A stretch of 64,000 nt of DNA from Stenotrophomonas sp. 610A2 (GCF_030549615.1 NZ_CP130832.1:4476001-4540000), one strand, 5' to 3'. Positions 46,147 to 55,232 are shown, numbered from the stretch's first letter. Numbers and translations: made by a program. Notes: generated by a model from the letters alone, not told the origin.

Positions 46147-46971
46147 ATGAAGCGCATCCTCCTGTTGGCCCTGCCGTTCGCCCTGATGACCGCCTGCAGC
46201 AACCCGCCGGCCGCCAAGGACGCCACCGATACGGCCGCTCCTGCAGCCACGGCAGCGGCCGCCGCACCTGCCGCAGCAACGGCGAGCATCGACGCCAGCC
46301 AGCTCGGCGCCAACCACTGGCTGCTGGACAACGCCGTGGACGCCAGCGGCAAGCGCATCGACGGCCTGTTCGTGCAGGCTGACAAGCCGCTGACCCTGGA
46401 CTTCAAGGACAACCGTCTGTCGGTCAGCAACGCCTGCAACAACATCGGTGGCGGCTACACGCTGGAAGCCGATGCCCTGACCGTCGGCAGCCTGATGTCC
46501 ACCAACAAGGCCTGCCAGGGCCCGCTGATGGCGGTTGACGGCCTGATCAGCGAACGTCTGCAGGGCAAGCTGACCGTGCGTGCGCTGGATGCCTCGGCAC
46601 TGACCCTGGTCACCGCGTCCGGCGACGTGCTGAGCTTCCGCGCCGAGCCGACCGCTGAAACCCGCTACGGCGGCCCGGGCGAGACGGTGTTCATGGAAGT
46701 TGAGCCGCAGACCAAGCCCTGCCCGCACCCGCTGATGAAGGACGCCACCTGCCTGCAGGTGCGTGAGGTGAAGTACAACGAGCAGGGCCTGGAACAGGGC
46801 AAGCGCGGTGCCTTCGAGAACTTCTACGGCAACATCGAGGGTTACACCCACCAGCCGGGCGTGCGCAACGTGCTGCGCCTGAAGCGCTACCAGATCAAGA
46901 ACCCGCCGGCGGATGCACCGTCGCAGGCCTATGTGCTGGACATGGTGGTGATGTCGGAAACGGCCAAGTAA
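46147..46971 (+). CDS. META/HslJ-like lipoprotein with C-terminal DUF4377-like domain
   Basis: 274 aa, AAGGAG 8 nt before the ATG. Signal with lipobox LMTAC acylates Cys17; an Ala-rich linker follows. Residues ~55-160 form a META domain (HWLLDNAVDASGKRI, LSVSNACNNIGGGY, MSTNKACQGPLM). Residues ~175-270 (FMEVEPQTKPCPHPLMKDATCLQV... VLRLKRYQIKNPP) resemble the DUF4377 domain often fused to META. Envelope location; META proteins are linked to heat shock and drug resistance, but function is undefined. Confidence 0.88.
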   Translation: MKRILLLALPFALMTACSNPPAAKDATDTAAPAATAAAAAPAAATASIDASQLGANHWLLDNAVDASGKRIDGLFVQADKPLTLDFKDNRLSVSNACNNIGGGYTLEADALTVGSLMSTNKACQGPLMAVDGLISERLQGKLTVRALDASALTLVTASGDVLSFRAEPTAETRYGGPGETVFMEVEPQTKPCPHPLMKDATCLQVREVKYNEQGLEQGKRGAFENFYGNIEGYTHQPGVRNVLRLKRYQIKNPPADAPSQAYVLDMVVMSETAK

Positions 46972-46988
46972 GCCCGAAGGGCTTACGC

Positions 46989-47026
46989 AAACAGCAAGGG
47001 CGCCGTCAGGCGCCCTTGCTGTTTTG
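46989..47026 (+). terminator. terminator of the META-domain gene
   Basis: A 16-bp perfect stem (46989-47004 / 47009-47024; AAACAGCAAGGGCGCC and its complement) with loop GTCA and terminal TTTT, ending directly at the GTAG head of the next repeat. Confidence 0.93.
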
Positions 47027-47048
47027 TAGAGCCGAGCCATGCTCGGCT
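47026..47048 (+). repeat. SMAG/REP palindrome (GTAGAGCC variant)
   Basis: GTAGAGCCGAGCCATG...CTCGGCT; the A-for-T change in the head is compensated by a final T instead of A. Confidence 0.85.
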
Positions 47049-47073
47049 GGGGCATTCCGGTAAAGCCTCACCT

Positions 47074-47141
47074 GTAGAGCCGAGCCATGCTCGGCTGGGG
47101 CAATACCGGGAAAGCCTCTGCCGAGCATGGCTCGGCACTAC
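47074..47141. repeat. SMAG/REP inverted dimer
   Basis: 47074-47096 (GTAGAGCC variant) faces the reverse copy 47119-47141 (standard type). With the copy at 47026 this is a three-element cluster between convergent genes. Confidence 0.86.
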
Positions 47142-47145
47142 CGAT

Positions 47146-47757
47146 CTAGGCCAGCGCTTTGTTCAACGTATACGTGCCATGCACCGACGCTTCGGCCAGC
47201 ACATGGCCCTGCATGGCGCGATGCACATCGGCGGCGGTGAATGCACCGTCGACCGGCAGGCGCTCCAGGTCCAGCGCGAACAGCCGGAAGAAATAGCGGT
47301 GCAGGCGTTCGTCGTTGAACGGCGGATACGGACCGTCGTAACCGAAGTACGTGCCACTCATCTGCGCATTGCCGGCAAACCAACCGGTGTAATCGTTGAT
47401 GCCCTGGCGTGCACCGGCCGGGCCGGCCGGCTGGGTCTTGCCGTGCGCGGTGAAACCGTCGCTGCAGCTGCCGGCAGCGATTTCGCGCAGCTCCGCAGGA
47501 ACATCCACCATCACCCAATGCACGAAGTCGGCACGCGGCTGGTCCAGCGGAATGCTGACGTCGTCACGGCCCACCAGCTCGGCCACGGTCGGCACATCCG
47601 GGTCCACGCAGATCAGCGCGAACGAGCGCGTGCCAGCCGGCACATCGCTCCACGCCAGCTGCGGATTGCGGTTGCCGGCGAAGCCATTGGCATCACCGGC
47701 GGCAAACTCGGCCGCGATCGGCTGGCCGTTCTGAAAACTCTGGCTGTCCAGTTTCAT
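47146..47757 (-). CDS. YbhB/YbcL-family PEBP (Raf kinase inhibitor-like) protein
   Basis: 203 aa from the second of two adjacent ATGs (47757), which is 5 nt from GGAG. The phosphatidylethanolamine-binding-protein fold is evident: NRNPQLAWSDVPAGTRSFALICVDPDVP, DFVHWVMVDVPAELREI and DERLHRYFFRLFALD, which supply the anion-binding pocket (DPD, GxHR). Cytosolic; bacterial members have no settled role. It begins just after the TPR-sulfotransferase gene (14 bp gap) on the same strand. Confidence 0.93.
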   Translation of the reverse strand: MKLDSQSFQNGQPIAAEFAAGDANGFAGNRNPQLAWSDVPAGTRSFALICVDPDVPTVAELVGRDDVSIPLDQPRADFVHWVMVDVPAELREIAAGSCSDGFTAHGKTQPAGPAGARQGINDYTGWFAGNAQMSGTYFGYDGPYPPFNDERLHRYFFRLFALDLERLPVDGAFTAADVHRAMQGHVLAEASVHGTYTLNKALA

Positions 47758-47770
47758 CATTGCTCCTTGA

Positions 47771-49840
47771 TCAGGCTTCGGGATAGCCCAGGCGCACCGC
47801 GACCGGGGTCAACACTGCAAATTCGGATGCCAGCACCTGCGCGTAATTGCGCCAGTGGCCCGCCGGTACGGTGCCCGGGCCAAGGCTGCGCACGGCCGGG
47901 AAACGCAGGCCGAAGGCCTGCTCCAGCAATGCGCCCATCGCTGCCGGGTCGTTCACCGCGTCGTCGGTGCGGATGATCATGTGCGTGTACAGATCCTGCT
48001 CATGCAGCAGTGCGATCTGTGCCAGCGCGCGTGCCAGCCACTGTGCGGCCTCGCTGGACGAGGTCAGCGCCAACGGCGCCGGTGCACCCAGCGCCAGCCA
48101 CTCCACCAGCATGTCGCGCGGATCACGCAGGGCAATGACCAGGCGGCCTTCCGGCAGCTGCGGGCGCAGCGCCCACAACAGCGCGTTGTCCCACCACAGC
48201 AGCCAGTCGATCACGTTGCCGTCTTCGATGCCGCGGGCAGGCAGCGCTTCGCGCCACTGCTGCACCAGCTGCTCCGGGCTGAGCTCGTCGTTGGCCAGGC
48301 GCTGCAGGGTCAGGAAGTTCTGGAAAGCATCTACGGGCGGGGTCGGCCCGAAGCGATCACCACGCAGCACGCGGCTGCCGGCCGCCATCACCGTGGCCAC
48401 ACGCTCCACGCCCGAGCCGGGCGCACCCCACAGGAACATCGGCCGCACCGGATTGTCGTCGGCGACCTCGCCCAGCGCCGGCCATTCGGCCGGTGCGCGT
48501 GCCTGCTGCGGCAGCGGCAGGCGGGTGGGTGCCAGTTCCGCATGCACATGCAGCCAGGTTGCCAGTGCACCGGCGCGATCGCCGGCGCGGTCCTGGGTGG
48601 CGCCCAGCCAGGTGCGCACGGCCGCGCGCGCCTGCTCGGGCGCGTTGTCCACCAGCCTCTGCACATGCGCGACCGCTGCGCTCGGCTCGCGCTGCAGCAG
48701 TGCTTCAACAATGCGCTGCTCGCCACTGACCCGGCCCGGCTCCAGTGCAACGATGTGCTGGGCGATTGCTTCGGCCTCTTCGGCCTGATCGTTCATGTCA
48801 TGCAGGCTCATCCGCGCTTCCAGCGCCGGCAGATGCTCGGGCATCTGTGCCAACCAGCGCTCGACCACGTCGACCGCTTCTTCGCTGCCGACCTGGGCAA
48901 CCGCCAGACGCGCCATCCACAGATCGTGGAACTGCGGGTTCGCCTGCACTGCGGCATCCAGCTCGCTGCGGGCTTCCTCGTCGCGGCCCAGGCGCTGCCA
49001 GGCCATCAGCAGCATCTGCAGCGTGGCACGGTCGCCCGGCACCTGCTGCAGCAACGGGCGCAGATGCTCCAGCGCCTGCAGCGGTTGCCCGGACACCAAT
49101 TCCAGTTCGCCGGCCATGCGACGCAGGCCGGGGGTATCCCCCTCCGCCGTGGCCAGCACTTCGCGCATCATCTCCGCGGCGCGGTCGGCGTGGCCCTGGC
49201 GCAGGGCCAGCTGCACCACCATGCCGCGCAGCGCGTTGTTGCTTGGGTTCAATTCGATCACGCGGCGGAACGCCTGCTCGGCGAAGGCCAGCATGTCCTT
49301 TTCCAGATACGCGAAGCCCAGCGCGTACAGCACACGGACATCGTCCGGCAACCTCGCACTGGCAGCCGACAGGATGGCCAGCGCACGGTCGGCATCACCG
49401 CGACGCAGCGCGACCATGCCTTCGATCGCGCCCAACTCGGCGCTGTCCGGATCAACACGCGCGGCCATGCGGCCAAGGCGGTCGGCCTCGTCGACATCAC
49501 CGCGGGCCAGCGCCAGATGCGCCTGCATCAGGTAGGCAGAGAATTCATTGGGATTGAGCGAGGTGCTGCGGTCCAGCGCCTGCCCGGCGGCATCGATCTG
49601 GCGCTGCGCCAGCAGCAGGCCGGCGTGCTGCAGATGCAGGGCGGCGTCATCCGGGGCCAGGCCCAAGGCTGTTTCCAGACTGCCCTGGGCCTGCTCCAGC
49701 TGGCCCTGCTGCTGCAATGCCAGCGCCAGCCAGCGGTGGGCGGCGGCGTGCTGCGGTTCGGCGCCAACCCATGCCTGGGCCAGGGACACGGCCTCGTCGG
49801 TGGCATTACGGCGCAGGGCTTCAGTGATCTTGTCTTGCAT
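47771..49840 (-). CDS. TPR protein with sulfotransferase-like domain
   Basis: 689 aa. Residues ~1-440 are TPR and TPR-like helices (AAAHRWLALALQQQGQLEQA, VRVLYALGFAYLEKDMLAFAE). From ~469 a sulfotransferase-type P-loop domain begins: FLWGAPGSGVERVATVM (5'-phosphosulfate loop position), LVIALRDPRDMLVEWL (~568-582; 3'-phosphate Arg/Asp signature) and GHWRNYAQVL near the end, the conserved W-R-N-Y motif. The usual loop Lys/Arg is replaced by Val-Glu-Arg. It may sulfate a peptide or glycan, or be a catalytically changed paralogue. Downstream PEBP gene is 14 bp away. Confidence 0.85.
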   Translation of the reverse strand: MQDKITEALRRNATDEAVSLAQAWVGAEPQHAAAHRWLALALQQQGQLEQAQGSLETALGLAPDDAALHLQHAGLLLAQRQIDAAGQALDRSTSLNPNEFSAYLMQAHLALARGDVDEADRLGRMAARVDPDSAELGAIEGMVALRRGDADRALAILSAASARLPDDVRVLYALGFAYLEKDMLAFAEQAFRRVIELNPSNNALRGMVVQLALRQGHADRAAEMMREVLATAEGDTPGLRRMAGELELVSGQPLQALEHLRPLLQQVPGDRATLQMLLMAWQRLGRDEEARSELDAAVQANPQFHDLWMARLAVAQVGSEEAVDVVERWLAQMPEHLPALEARMSLHDMNDQAEEAEAIAQHIVALEPGRVSGEQRIVEALLQREPSAAVAHVQRLVDNAPEQARAAVRTWLGATQDRAGDRAGALATWLHVHAELAPTRLPLPQQARAPAEWPALGEVADDNPVRPMFLWGAPGSGVERVATVMAAGSRVLRGDRFGPTPPVDAFQNFLTLQRLANDELSPEQLVQQWREALPARGIEDGNVIDWLLWWDNALLWALRPQLPEGRLVIALRDPRDMLVEWLALGAPAPLALTSSSEAAQWLARALAQIALLHEQDLYTHMIIRTDDAVNDPAAMGALLEQAFGLRFPAVRSLGPGTVPAGHWRNYAQVLASEFAVLTPVAVRLGYPEA

Positions 49841-49898
49841 GGCGGTCCAGCGTTAGCGCAAACCCGCATTGTAGCGGGCACAGCCGCGCCCGCCGGGT

Positions 49899-50888
49899 TC
49901 AGCCGACGGCGGCGGCCAGGCGCTGCGCCACCCAGCGCTCGGAGAAGCCATCGCCACGCAGGTTCTCGATGAAGCCGCAGTGGCCGCCCCAGCGCGCGAT
50001 CTCCAGGTGGGCATCGGCCGGCAGCTGCCAGTGATCGAAGGTGGTGAACGGAATCACCGGGTCATCGGCCGCCATCAGGATATCGGCCGGCACCTGCAAC
50101 GCGGCCAGCTTGCTGCCGGCGATGGAGTAGCCGTCGAAGTACTCCTGCAGCGAACCGAAGTCGGTATGGCGGTCGACCAGCCAGCCGGTCAACGCACGGA
50201 TATCCAGCTTCAGCACGCTGTCATCGCAATCGGCCAGCTCGGGGAAGAGCGCGCGCTTGCGGCGCAGCGAGCCGGTCCATTTGCGGCGGAAATACCAGTC
50301 GTACATCACCGGCCCACGCTGGATGCTGTCCATGGTGATGGCCGGGTCCAGCACCGGGCACACCGATGCCACGTGCAGCAGTGGCACACCAGCGGCAGGC
50401 GCGTGCAGGGCCAGGCGCAGCACGAAGTTGCCGCCCAGCGAATAGCCCGCGGCGACCATCGGCAGGCCGGCAAAGCGCTGTGCGACATCCGCGGCGGCGT
50501 TGACCACTTCGCCGATGCGGCAGGAGTGGAAGATGCCCGGATTGAGATGATGGGTATTGCCGTGGTCGCGGAAGTTCAACCGCACCACATCGAAACCCTG
50601 CTCCAGCAGGCGTGCGGTGGTCATCCGCATGTAGCTGGATTCGGCACTGCCTTCCCAGCCATGCAGCAACAACGCCAAGGCCTTGGGCGGGGCACCCGGC
50701 GGGCGGCTGTGCCAGGCCTGCAGGCGCACGCCGTCACCACCGTCAAGCATCATCTCCTGGGTATGTGCTCCACTGGCAACCAGCAGCTGCTGGCCGCGTC
50801 GCAGGCGCACCCGACTCGAGGCCAGCATCGACTGCAGGTGCGGGTTGCGCAGCCAGCGCGGTGGCCGGTAGTTGCAGGCGCTCAGCAT
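49899..50888 (-). CDS. alpha/beta hydrolase, YheT family
   Basis: 329 aa. YheT-type features: NYRPPRWLRNPHLQSML at the start, oxyanion region LLLHGWEGSAESSYMR, nucleophile GYSLGG, and the late Asp (MAADDPVIPF) and His (WGGHCGFIEN). These serine hydrolases act on acyl esters or thioesters; physiological substrate unknown. It is between the TPR-sulfotransferase and the PlsC-type gene, all on the minus strand. Confidence 0.92.
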   Translation of the reverse strand: MLSACNYRPPRWLRNPHLQSMLASSRVRLRRGQQLLVASGAHTQEMMLDGGDGVRLQAWHSRPPGAPPKALALLLHGWEGSAESSYMRMTTARLLEQGFDVVRLNFRDHGNTHHLNPGIFHSCRIGEVVNAAADVAQRFAGLPMVAAGYSLGGNFVLRLALHAPAAGVPLLHVASVCPVLDPAITMDSIQRGPVMYDWYFRRKWTGSLRRKRALFPELADCDDSVLKLDIRALTGWLVDRHTDFGSLQEYFDGYSIAGSKLAALQVPADILMAADDPVIPFTTFDHWQLPADAHLEIARWGGHCGFIENLRGDGFSERWVAQRLAAAVG

Positions 50889-50942
50889 GACCGACCCGGT
50901 TGGCGTTGACTGCCCACCACAGCGTTGGCCGTGATCTGCACC

Positions 50943-51734
50943 TTACGGCCCTTCCATCACCGCCACGATGCGCGCGCGCGAGGTCTCGGCGATGCGCCGG
51001 CGGCCTTCCAGGTCCTGGATGGCGATGGGCTCGAGGAAATGCACCTCGCCACGCCGCGCCGGCTCACCGAGCAGGCGCAGGAAATTACCGGCGAAGCTCT
51101 CGCCCGGCCCGAACGCCACCGTGGTCTGCGCATCACCGCGCACGCCGTAGCGCAACGCGATCGGCTGCACCGGCACGCCGGCCTCGACTGCCGCCTGGAA
51201 GATGCGTGCGTGGAACGGCCCCACTTCCTTGCCGCCGCGGGTGCGCCCTTCCGGGAACACTGCCACCGGTCGTTGCTCCTGCAGACGCTTGACCATTTCC
51301 TCCATCACTCCGCCCAGCGACTCGGTATTGCCGCGCTGGTGGAAGATGGTGTGGCCTCGGCTGGCGACCCAGCCAACTACCGGCCAGCCGGCAATCTCGC
51401 GCTTGGCGACAAAACCGACCATTTTCTGGCTGTGGATCACGCAGATATCGACCCAGCCCACATGGTTGGCAACGAACAGCACCGCACCGGGCAAGGGCTG
51501 GCCCACGCGTTGCAGGCGGAAGCCGAATATCCACATCAAACCACCCGACCACCAGCGCACGACCCGCTCTTCCAACGGGTTGCTGGCGGGGCCGATACGT
51601 CCCAACGGCTGCGTCATCAGCAGCAGGATCAGCGGTAGAAACAGGACAATGTGAACCAGCAGCAGCGGGGCGCGGTACAGGTAACGGAACACGCGGGCCA
51701 CACCGCCCTGGCGGGCGGGACGGGGGGAAGTCAT
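50943..51734 (-). CDS. 1-acyl-sn-glycerol-3-phosphate acyltransferase-like (PlsC family)
   Basis: 263 aa from ATG 51734. One or two N-terminal membrane helices (~24-50, PLLLVHIVLFLPLILLLM) are followed by the acyltransferase block: NHVGWVD (H-x4-D catalytic motif), FVAKREIAGWPVVGW, FPEGRTRGG and VPVQPIALRYG. It esterifies the second position of lysophosphatidate or acylates another lysolipid. It may be PlsC itself or a paralogue such as an ornithine-lipid enzyme; the context does not decide. Confidence 0.9.
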   Translation of the reverse strand: MTSPRPARQGGVARVFRYLYRAPLLLVHIVLFLPLILLLMTQPLGRIGPASNPLEERVVRWWSGGLMWIFGFRLQRVGQPLPGAVLFVANHVGWVDICVIHSQKMVGFVAKREIAGWPVVGWVASRGHTIFHQRGNTESLGGVMEEMVKRLQEQRPVAVFPEGRTRGGKEVGPFHARIFQAAVEAGVPVQPIALRYGVRGDAQTTVAFGPGESFAGNFLRLLGEPARRGEVHFLEPIAIQDLEGRRRIAETSRARIVAVMEGP

Positions 51735-51934
51735 CCCTGCACGATACCGGATGCGGTCCAGCTTCCGCCAGCATGGCGGCACCGCTGGCAGGTGTTGCAG
51801 CCATGCACGCAAAAAGGTGCGCCATGCCACACTATCGGCAGGAAGTGCCGGACGGCCTTTCGAATCGGGGTACGCCGGCACCTTTCCCGGCATGAAGTGT
51901 GTACAACAACACTATCGTTCAGGGGAGCGGCAAG

Positions 51935-54505
51935 ATGGACCGGCAGCTGCTGTCATCGACAGAAGACATGCTGCATTTGTTCTCTGCGGCATTGGAGCAA
52001 ATCGGCAATGGCGTCATTCTGTTCGATGACACCAACACCATCCTGTACGTCAACCAGGCCATGGAGAACATCTCCGGCTGGTCGCGCGCCGAGCTGCAGG
52101 GCAAGAACCTGGGCACGCTGGCGCCAAAGAGCATGCGCGAGCGCTACAACACCCGCCTCTACCCCGGCGCCAGCAACCGTGTGCAGGAGCTGGAGGCCGA
52201 CCCGCATGACATCCAGCTGATCCGCAAGGACGACGTTCCCCGCTGGATCAACGTTACTTTGTCGCATCTGGCCGACAATGGCCGCAGCATCCACCTGGCG
52301 CTGGTCAACGATGTCACCGCCAGGCGCGCGGCACAGGCGCGTGAACGGCTGTTGTCGCTGGGCTTCGATGAGACCCAGAGCGCGGTGCTGATCACCGATG
52401 CCGAAGGCCGCATCGTGCATCTGAACAAGGGCTTCCGGCGCCTGTTCGGCTTCCTCGACAGCGAGGCGATGGGCCAGTACGTGCCGGCTTTGCTGGCCCC
52501 GGACAACTACTCACCCGACCACGTGAGCGTGTATTTCGCGCGCCTGTTGGCAGGGCAGCCGATCCGCGCCGACGAACGGCTCTACCGCAAGAACGGGCAG
52601 CCGCTGTGGTGCTCGGTCAGTACCAACCCGATCTTCGACGACTACGGCACGCTGGTGAACCTGGTCATCGTGCTGATGGACATCACCCGTACCAAGGTGC
52701 ATGAAGTCCTGCAGCACAAGATGCTCGACGCGATGGTGCGCGAAGTGCCCACCGCCGAGGTCATGCAGATGATGTGCCTGGAGGTGGAGAAGATCGCCCC
52801 GCAGGTGCTTTGCTCGGTGCTGCGGGTGGAGGACGGGCGCCTGCGCCACCTGGCCGGGCCAAGCCTGCCCGAGGCCTATATCCGGCTGGTGGAGGGCATA
52901 CCCGCAGCGCCGAAGACCGGCAGCTGCGGCACCGCTGCATACAGCGGCCAGACCGTGATCAGCCGCGACATCGCCACCGATCCCAACTGGGAAGGCCTCA
53001 GCCACCTGGCCCTGCAGCACGGCCTCGCGGCCTGCTGGTCGACGCCGATCAAGGCCAATGATGGCCGCGTGCTCGGCACCTTCGCCTTCTACTACCGCCA
53101 GCCCCACGACCCGGACAGCTTCCATCGCCGGCTGGTGGAGGTGATCGTGCATCTGTGCGCGCTGGCATTGGAACGCGAGGAGGCGCGCAACCGGATCCGC
53201 CGGCTGGCGTTCTACGATGACCTCACCGGCCTGCCCAACCGCAGCCTGCTGCACGCCCAGGCCGACCAGGCGATCACTGCCGCCGACCACCAAGGGCAGA
53301 CATTGGCGGTGATGTTCATCGATCTGGACCGCTTCAAGCAGATCAACGACTCCTTCGGCCACCCCGGTGGCGATGAGCTGCTGCGCACGGTGGCGCGTCG
53401 CCTGCAGGAAGAAACCGGGCCGATGGACATCGTCGGCAGGCTTTCCGGCGACGAGTTCGTGGTGATCCTCAACCGCTGCGATGTGGCTGCCGCCAGCGAG
53501 CGCAGCGAACGCATCCTGCGCACCCTCGGCCTTCCGTTGGCGCTGGGCGAGCTGGAGATCCGGCCGTCGGCCAGCATCGGTATCAGCATCTTTCCGCACG
53601 ATGGCAGCAACATGGACTCGCTGCTGCACCATGCCGACGTCGCCATGTACCAGGCCAAGCACAACGGCCGCAACCGCGTGCGCTTCTACAGCAGCGAGAT
53701 GGACGAATGTTCGCAGGAGCGGATGGCGCTGGAAGCCGCCCTGCGCGAGGCCTTGGAACAAGGCCAGCTGCAACTGCATTACCAGCCGCAGATCGACATC
53801 CACAGCGGCCAGCTGCACAGCGTGGAAGCCTTGGCACGCTGGCAGCATCCGCGCCTGGGCAGCGTGCCACCGATACGCTTCATTCCCCTGGCCGAAGAAG
53901 CCGGGTTGATCGGCGACCTCGGCCAATGGGCGCTCGGCGAAGCCTGCCGGCAACTGGGCCGCTGGCGTCGGGAAGGCCTGGAGGTGCCTTCGGTGTCGGT
54001 GAACCTGTCACCGACCAACTTCCACAGCGCAGCCCTGCCGGACTGCATCAGCCAGATCCTGCAGCAGGAATCACTGCATGCCAGCGACCTGATCCTGGAG
54101 ATCACCGAAGACGTGTTGCTGGATGGTGACCCGATCACCCTGCAGACCCTGCACCAGGTGCACGCGCTGGGTGTAAGGCTGTCGATGGATGATTTTGGTA
54201 CCGGTTACTCCAGCCTGAGCTACCTGCGCCAGCTGCCGATCAGCGAGCTCAAGCTGGACCGCAGCTTCGTGCACGGCATTGAAGGCGACAAGGTCGCCAG
54301 CGCACTGACCCAGGCCATCGCCCATATCGGCCAGAGCCTGCAGTTGAAGGTGGTGGCGGAAGGCGTCGAGAGCCTGGAGCAGCTGAAGCTGCTGGGCGCG
54401 CAGGGTTACGAGGTGGCGCAGGGCTTTCATTTCACCCCTGCCTTGCCGGCGCCAGCGCTGGCGGACTGGGTGCGCAAGCATTTGCCGGTGGCGGTGATGG
54501 TTTAG
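51935..54505 (+). CDS. PAS-PAS-GAF-GGDEF-EAL cyclic-di-GMP signalling protein
   Basis: 856 aa; ATG 51935 is preceded by GGGAG. Domains: PAS ~13-130, PAS ~140-250, GAF ~260-410, GGDEF ~420-585, EAL ~595-850. The layout parallels E. coli DosP, but the heme-ligand His of DosP PAS is not found at the equivalent place by my manual alignment. The cyclase motif is SGDEF (504-508) instead of GGDEF, in an otherwise regular domain (DLDRFKQINDSFGH). The phosphodiesterase domain is complete: EALARW (631-636), DDFGTGYSSL (752-761), KLDRSF. Most probably a net c-di-GMP phosphodiesterase. No membrane helix. Confidence 0.92.
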   Translation: MDRQLLSSTEDMLHLFSAALEQIGNGVILFDDTNTILYVNQAMENISGWSRAELQGKNLGTLAPKSMRERYNTRLYPGASNRVQELEADPHDIQLIRKDDVPRWINVTLSHLADNGRSIHLALVNDVTARRAAQARERLLSLGFDETQSAVLITDAEGRIVHLNKGFRRLFGFLDSEAMGQYVPALLAPDNYSPDHVSVYFARLLAGQPIRADERLYRKNGQPLWCSVSTNPIFDDYGTLVNLVIVLMDITRTKVHEVLQHKMLDAMVREVPTAEVMQMMCLEVEKIAPQVLCSVLRVEDGRLRHLAGPSLPEAYIRLVEGIPAAPKTGSCGTAAYSGQTVISRDIATDPNWEGLSHLALQHGLAACWSTPIKANDGRVLGTFAFYYRQPHDPDSFHRRLVEVIVHLCALALEREEARNRIRRLAFYDDLTGLPNRSLLHAQADQAITAADHQGQTLAVMFIDLDRFKQINDSFGHPGGDELLRTVARRLQEETGPMDIVGRLSGDEFVVILNRCDVAAASERSERILRTLGLPLALGELEIRPSASIGISIFPHDGSNMDSLLHHADVAMYQAKHNGRNRVRFYSSEMDECSQERMALEAALREALEQGQLQLHYQPQIDIHSGQLHSVEALARWQHPRLGSVPPIRFIPLAEEAGLIGDLGQWALGEACRQLGRWRREGLEVPSVSVNLSPTNFHSAALPDCISQILQQESLHASDLILEITEDVLLDGDPITLQTLHQVHALGVRLSMDDFGTGYSSLSYLRQLPISELKLDRSFVHGIEGDKVASALTQAIAHIGQSLQLKVVAEGVESLEQLKLLGAQGYEVAQGFHFTPALPAPALADWVRKHLPVAVMV

Positions 54506-54514
54506 ACAAGCACC

Positions 54515-54537
54515 GTAGTGCCGAGCCATGCTCGGCA
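54515..54537 (+). repeat. SMAG/REP palindrome, single
   Basis: GTAGTGCCGAGCCATG... copy 10 bp after the GGDEF-EAL stop. Confidence 0.86.
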
Positions 54538-54580
54538 GGGGCTTTCCCAGCAGCGCATGTGGCAGCGGAGCAAGAGCTTA

Positions 54581-54674
54581 CCCCTCCCCAACCCTCCCCT
54601 TCGCTGCGCGAAAGGGAGGGGGTAAAGCTGCGCCCCCTCCCTTTGCCGCAGGCAAGGGGAGGGTTGGGGAGGGG
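54581..54674. repeat. inverted pair of C-rich hairpin elements
   Basis: Left arm CCCCTCCCCAACCCTCCCCT (from 54581) and right arm 54654-54674 are exact complements over 21 bp; internal GGGAGGG (54613-54620) and CCCTCCC (54635-54641) arms also pair. The whole 94-bp unit can fold into a long cruciform. Confidence 0.8.
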
Positions 54675-54684
54675 TGCTTTTCAG

Positions 54685-54772
54685 CTCTTAGGCTCTTAGG
54701 CTCTTAGGCTCTTAGGCTCTTAGGCTCTTAGGCTCTTAGGCTCTTAGGCTCTTAGGCTCTTAGGCTCTTAGG
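54685..54772. repeat. 8-bp tandem array (CTCTTAGG)x11
   Basis: Eleven perfect head-to-tail copies, followed by a degenerate CTCTCAGC. It lies 31 bp beyond the stop of the thioesterase gene (minus strand) and after the GGDEF-EAL gene, in the 298-bp gap. No spacers, so not CRISPR. Confidence 0.97.
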
Positions 54773-54803
54773 CTCTCAGCACTGAGCCCTGAACACCAAC
54801 CAC

Positions 54804-55232
54804 TCACCCAACAGCCACAACCGCCAAAGTCAGCCGCGAAATACACACCGGCTTGCCGGCCTCGTCCTCGATGCGGATCTCCCACACCTGGGTTGTGCGG
54901 CCAACATGCAGCGCGCGTGCAGTGCCGGTGACCACGCCGCTGCGCGCCGCGCGCAGATGGTTGGCATTGATCTCCAGGCCGACACACACCTGCTGGGTCG
55001 GGTCCACGCAGAGATTGCCGGCGCTGCTGCCCAGCGTCTCGGCCAGCACCACCGAGGCGCCACCGTGCAGCAGGCCATACGGCTGCTTGGTGCGCGCATC
55101 CACCGGCATGGTTGCCTGCAGCCAATCATCGCCGGCGGCGGTGAAGACAATGCCCAGGTGATCGATCAGCGTGTTGCGGCTCAGCTCGTTGACCAGCTTC
55201 AGGTCAACCGGCGCGCGGAATACTTGGCTCAT
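54804..55232 (-). CDS. hotdog-fold acyl-CoA thioesterase (YdiI/MenI-like)
   Basis: 142 aa. Very close to the E. coli YdiI plan: LQATMPVDARTKQPYGLLHGG, VVLAETLGSSAG with the catalytic Glu, and VGLEINANHLRAARSGVV. YdiI hydrolyses several acyl-CoAs and 1,4-dihydroxynaphthoyl-CoA; Stenotrophomonas normally uses ubiquinone, so a general thioesterase role is more likely. Minus strand, 29 bp downstream of the phospholipase-D-type gene's stop region boundary. Confidence 0.92.
   Translation of the reverse strand: MSQVFRAPVDLKLVNELSRNTLIDHLGIVFTAAGDDWLQATMPVDARTKQPYGLLHGGASVVLAETLGSSAGNLCVDPTQQVCVGLEINANHLRAARSGVVTGTARALHVGRTTQVWEIRIEDEAGKPVCISRLTLAVVAVG

Noticed and set aside
47855-49972. 705-codon plus-strand open frame
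   Set aside because: Antisense to the TPR-sulfotransferase; Gln/Arg/His-rich and no recognisable fold.
52511-53953. 480-codon minus-strand frame over the GGDEF-EAL gene
   Set aside because: Antisense to well-conserved GAF, GGDEF and EAL motifs.
54685-54772. CRISPR-like array
   Set aside because: The 8-bp units are contiguous with no spacers and no cas genes are present.
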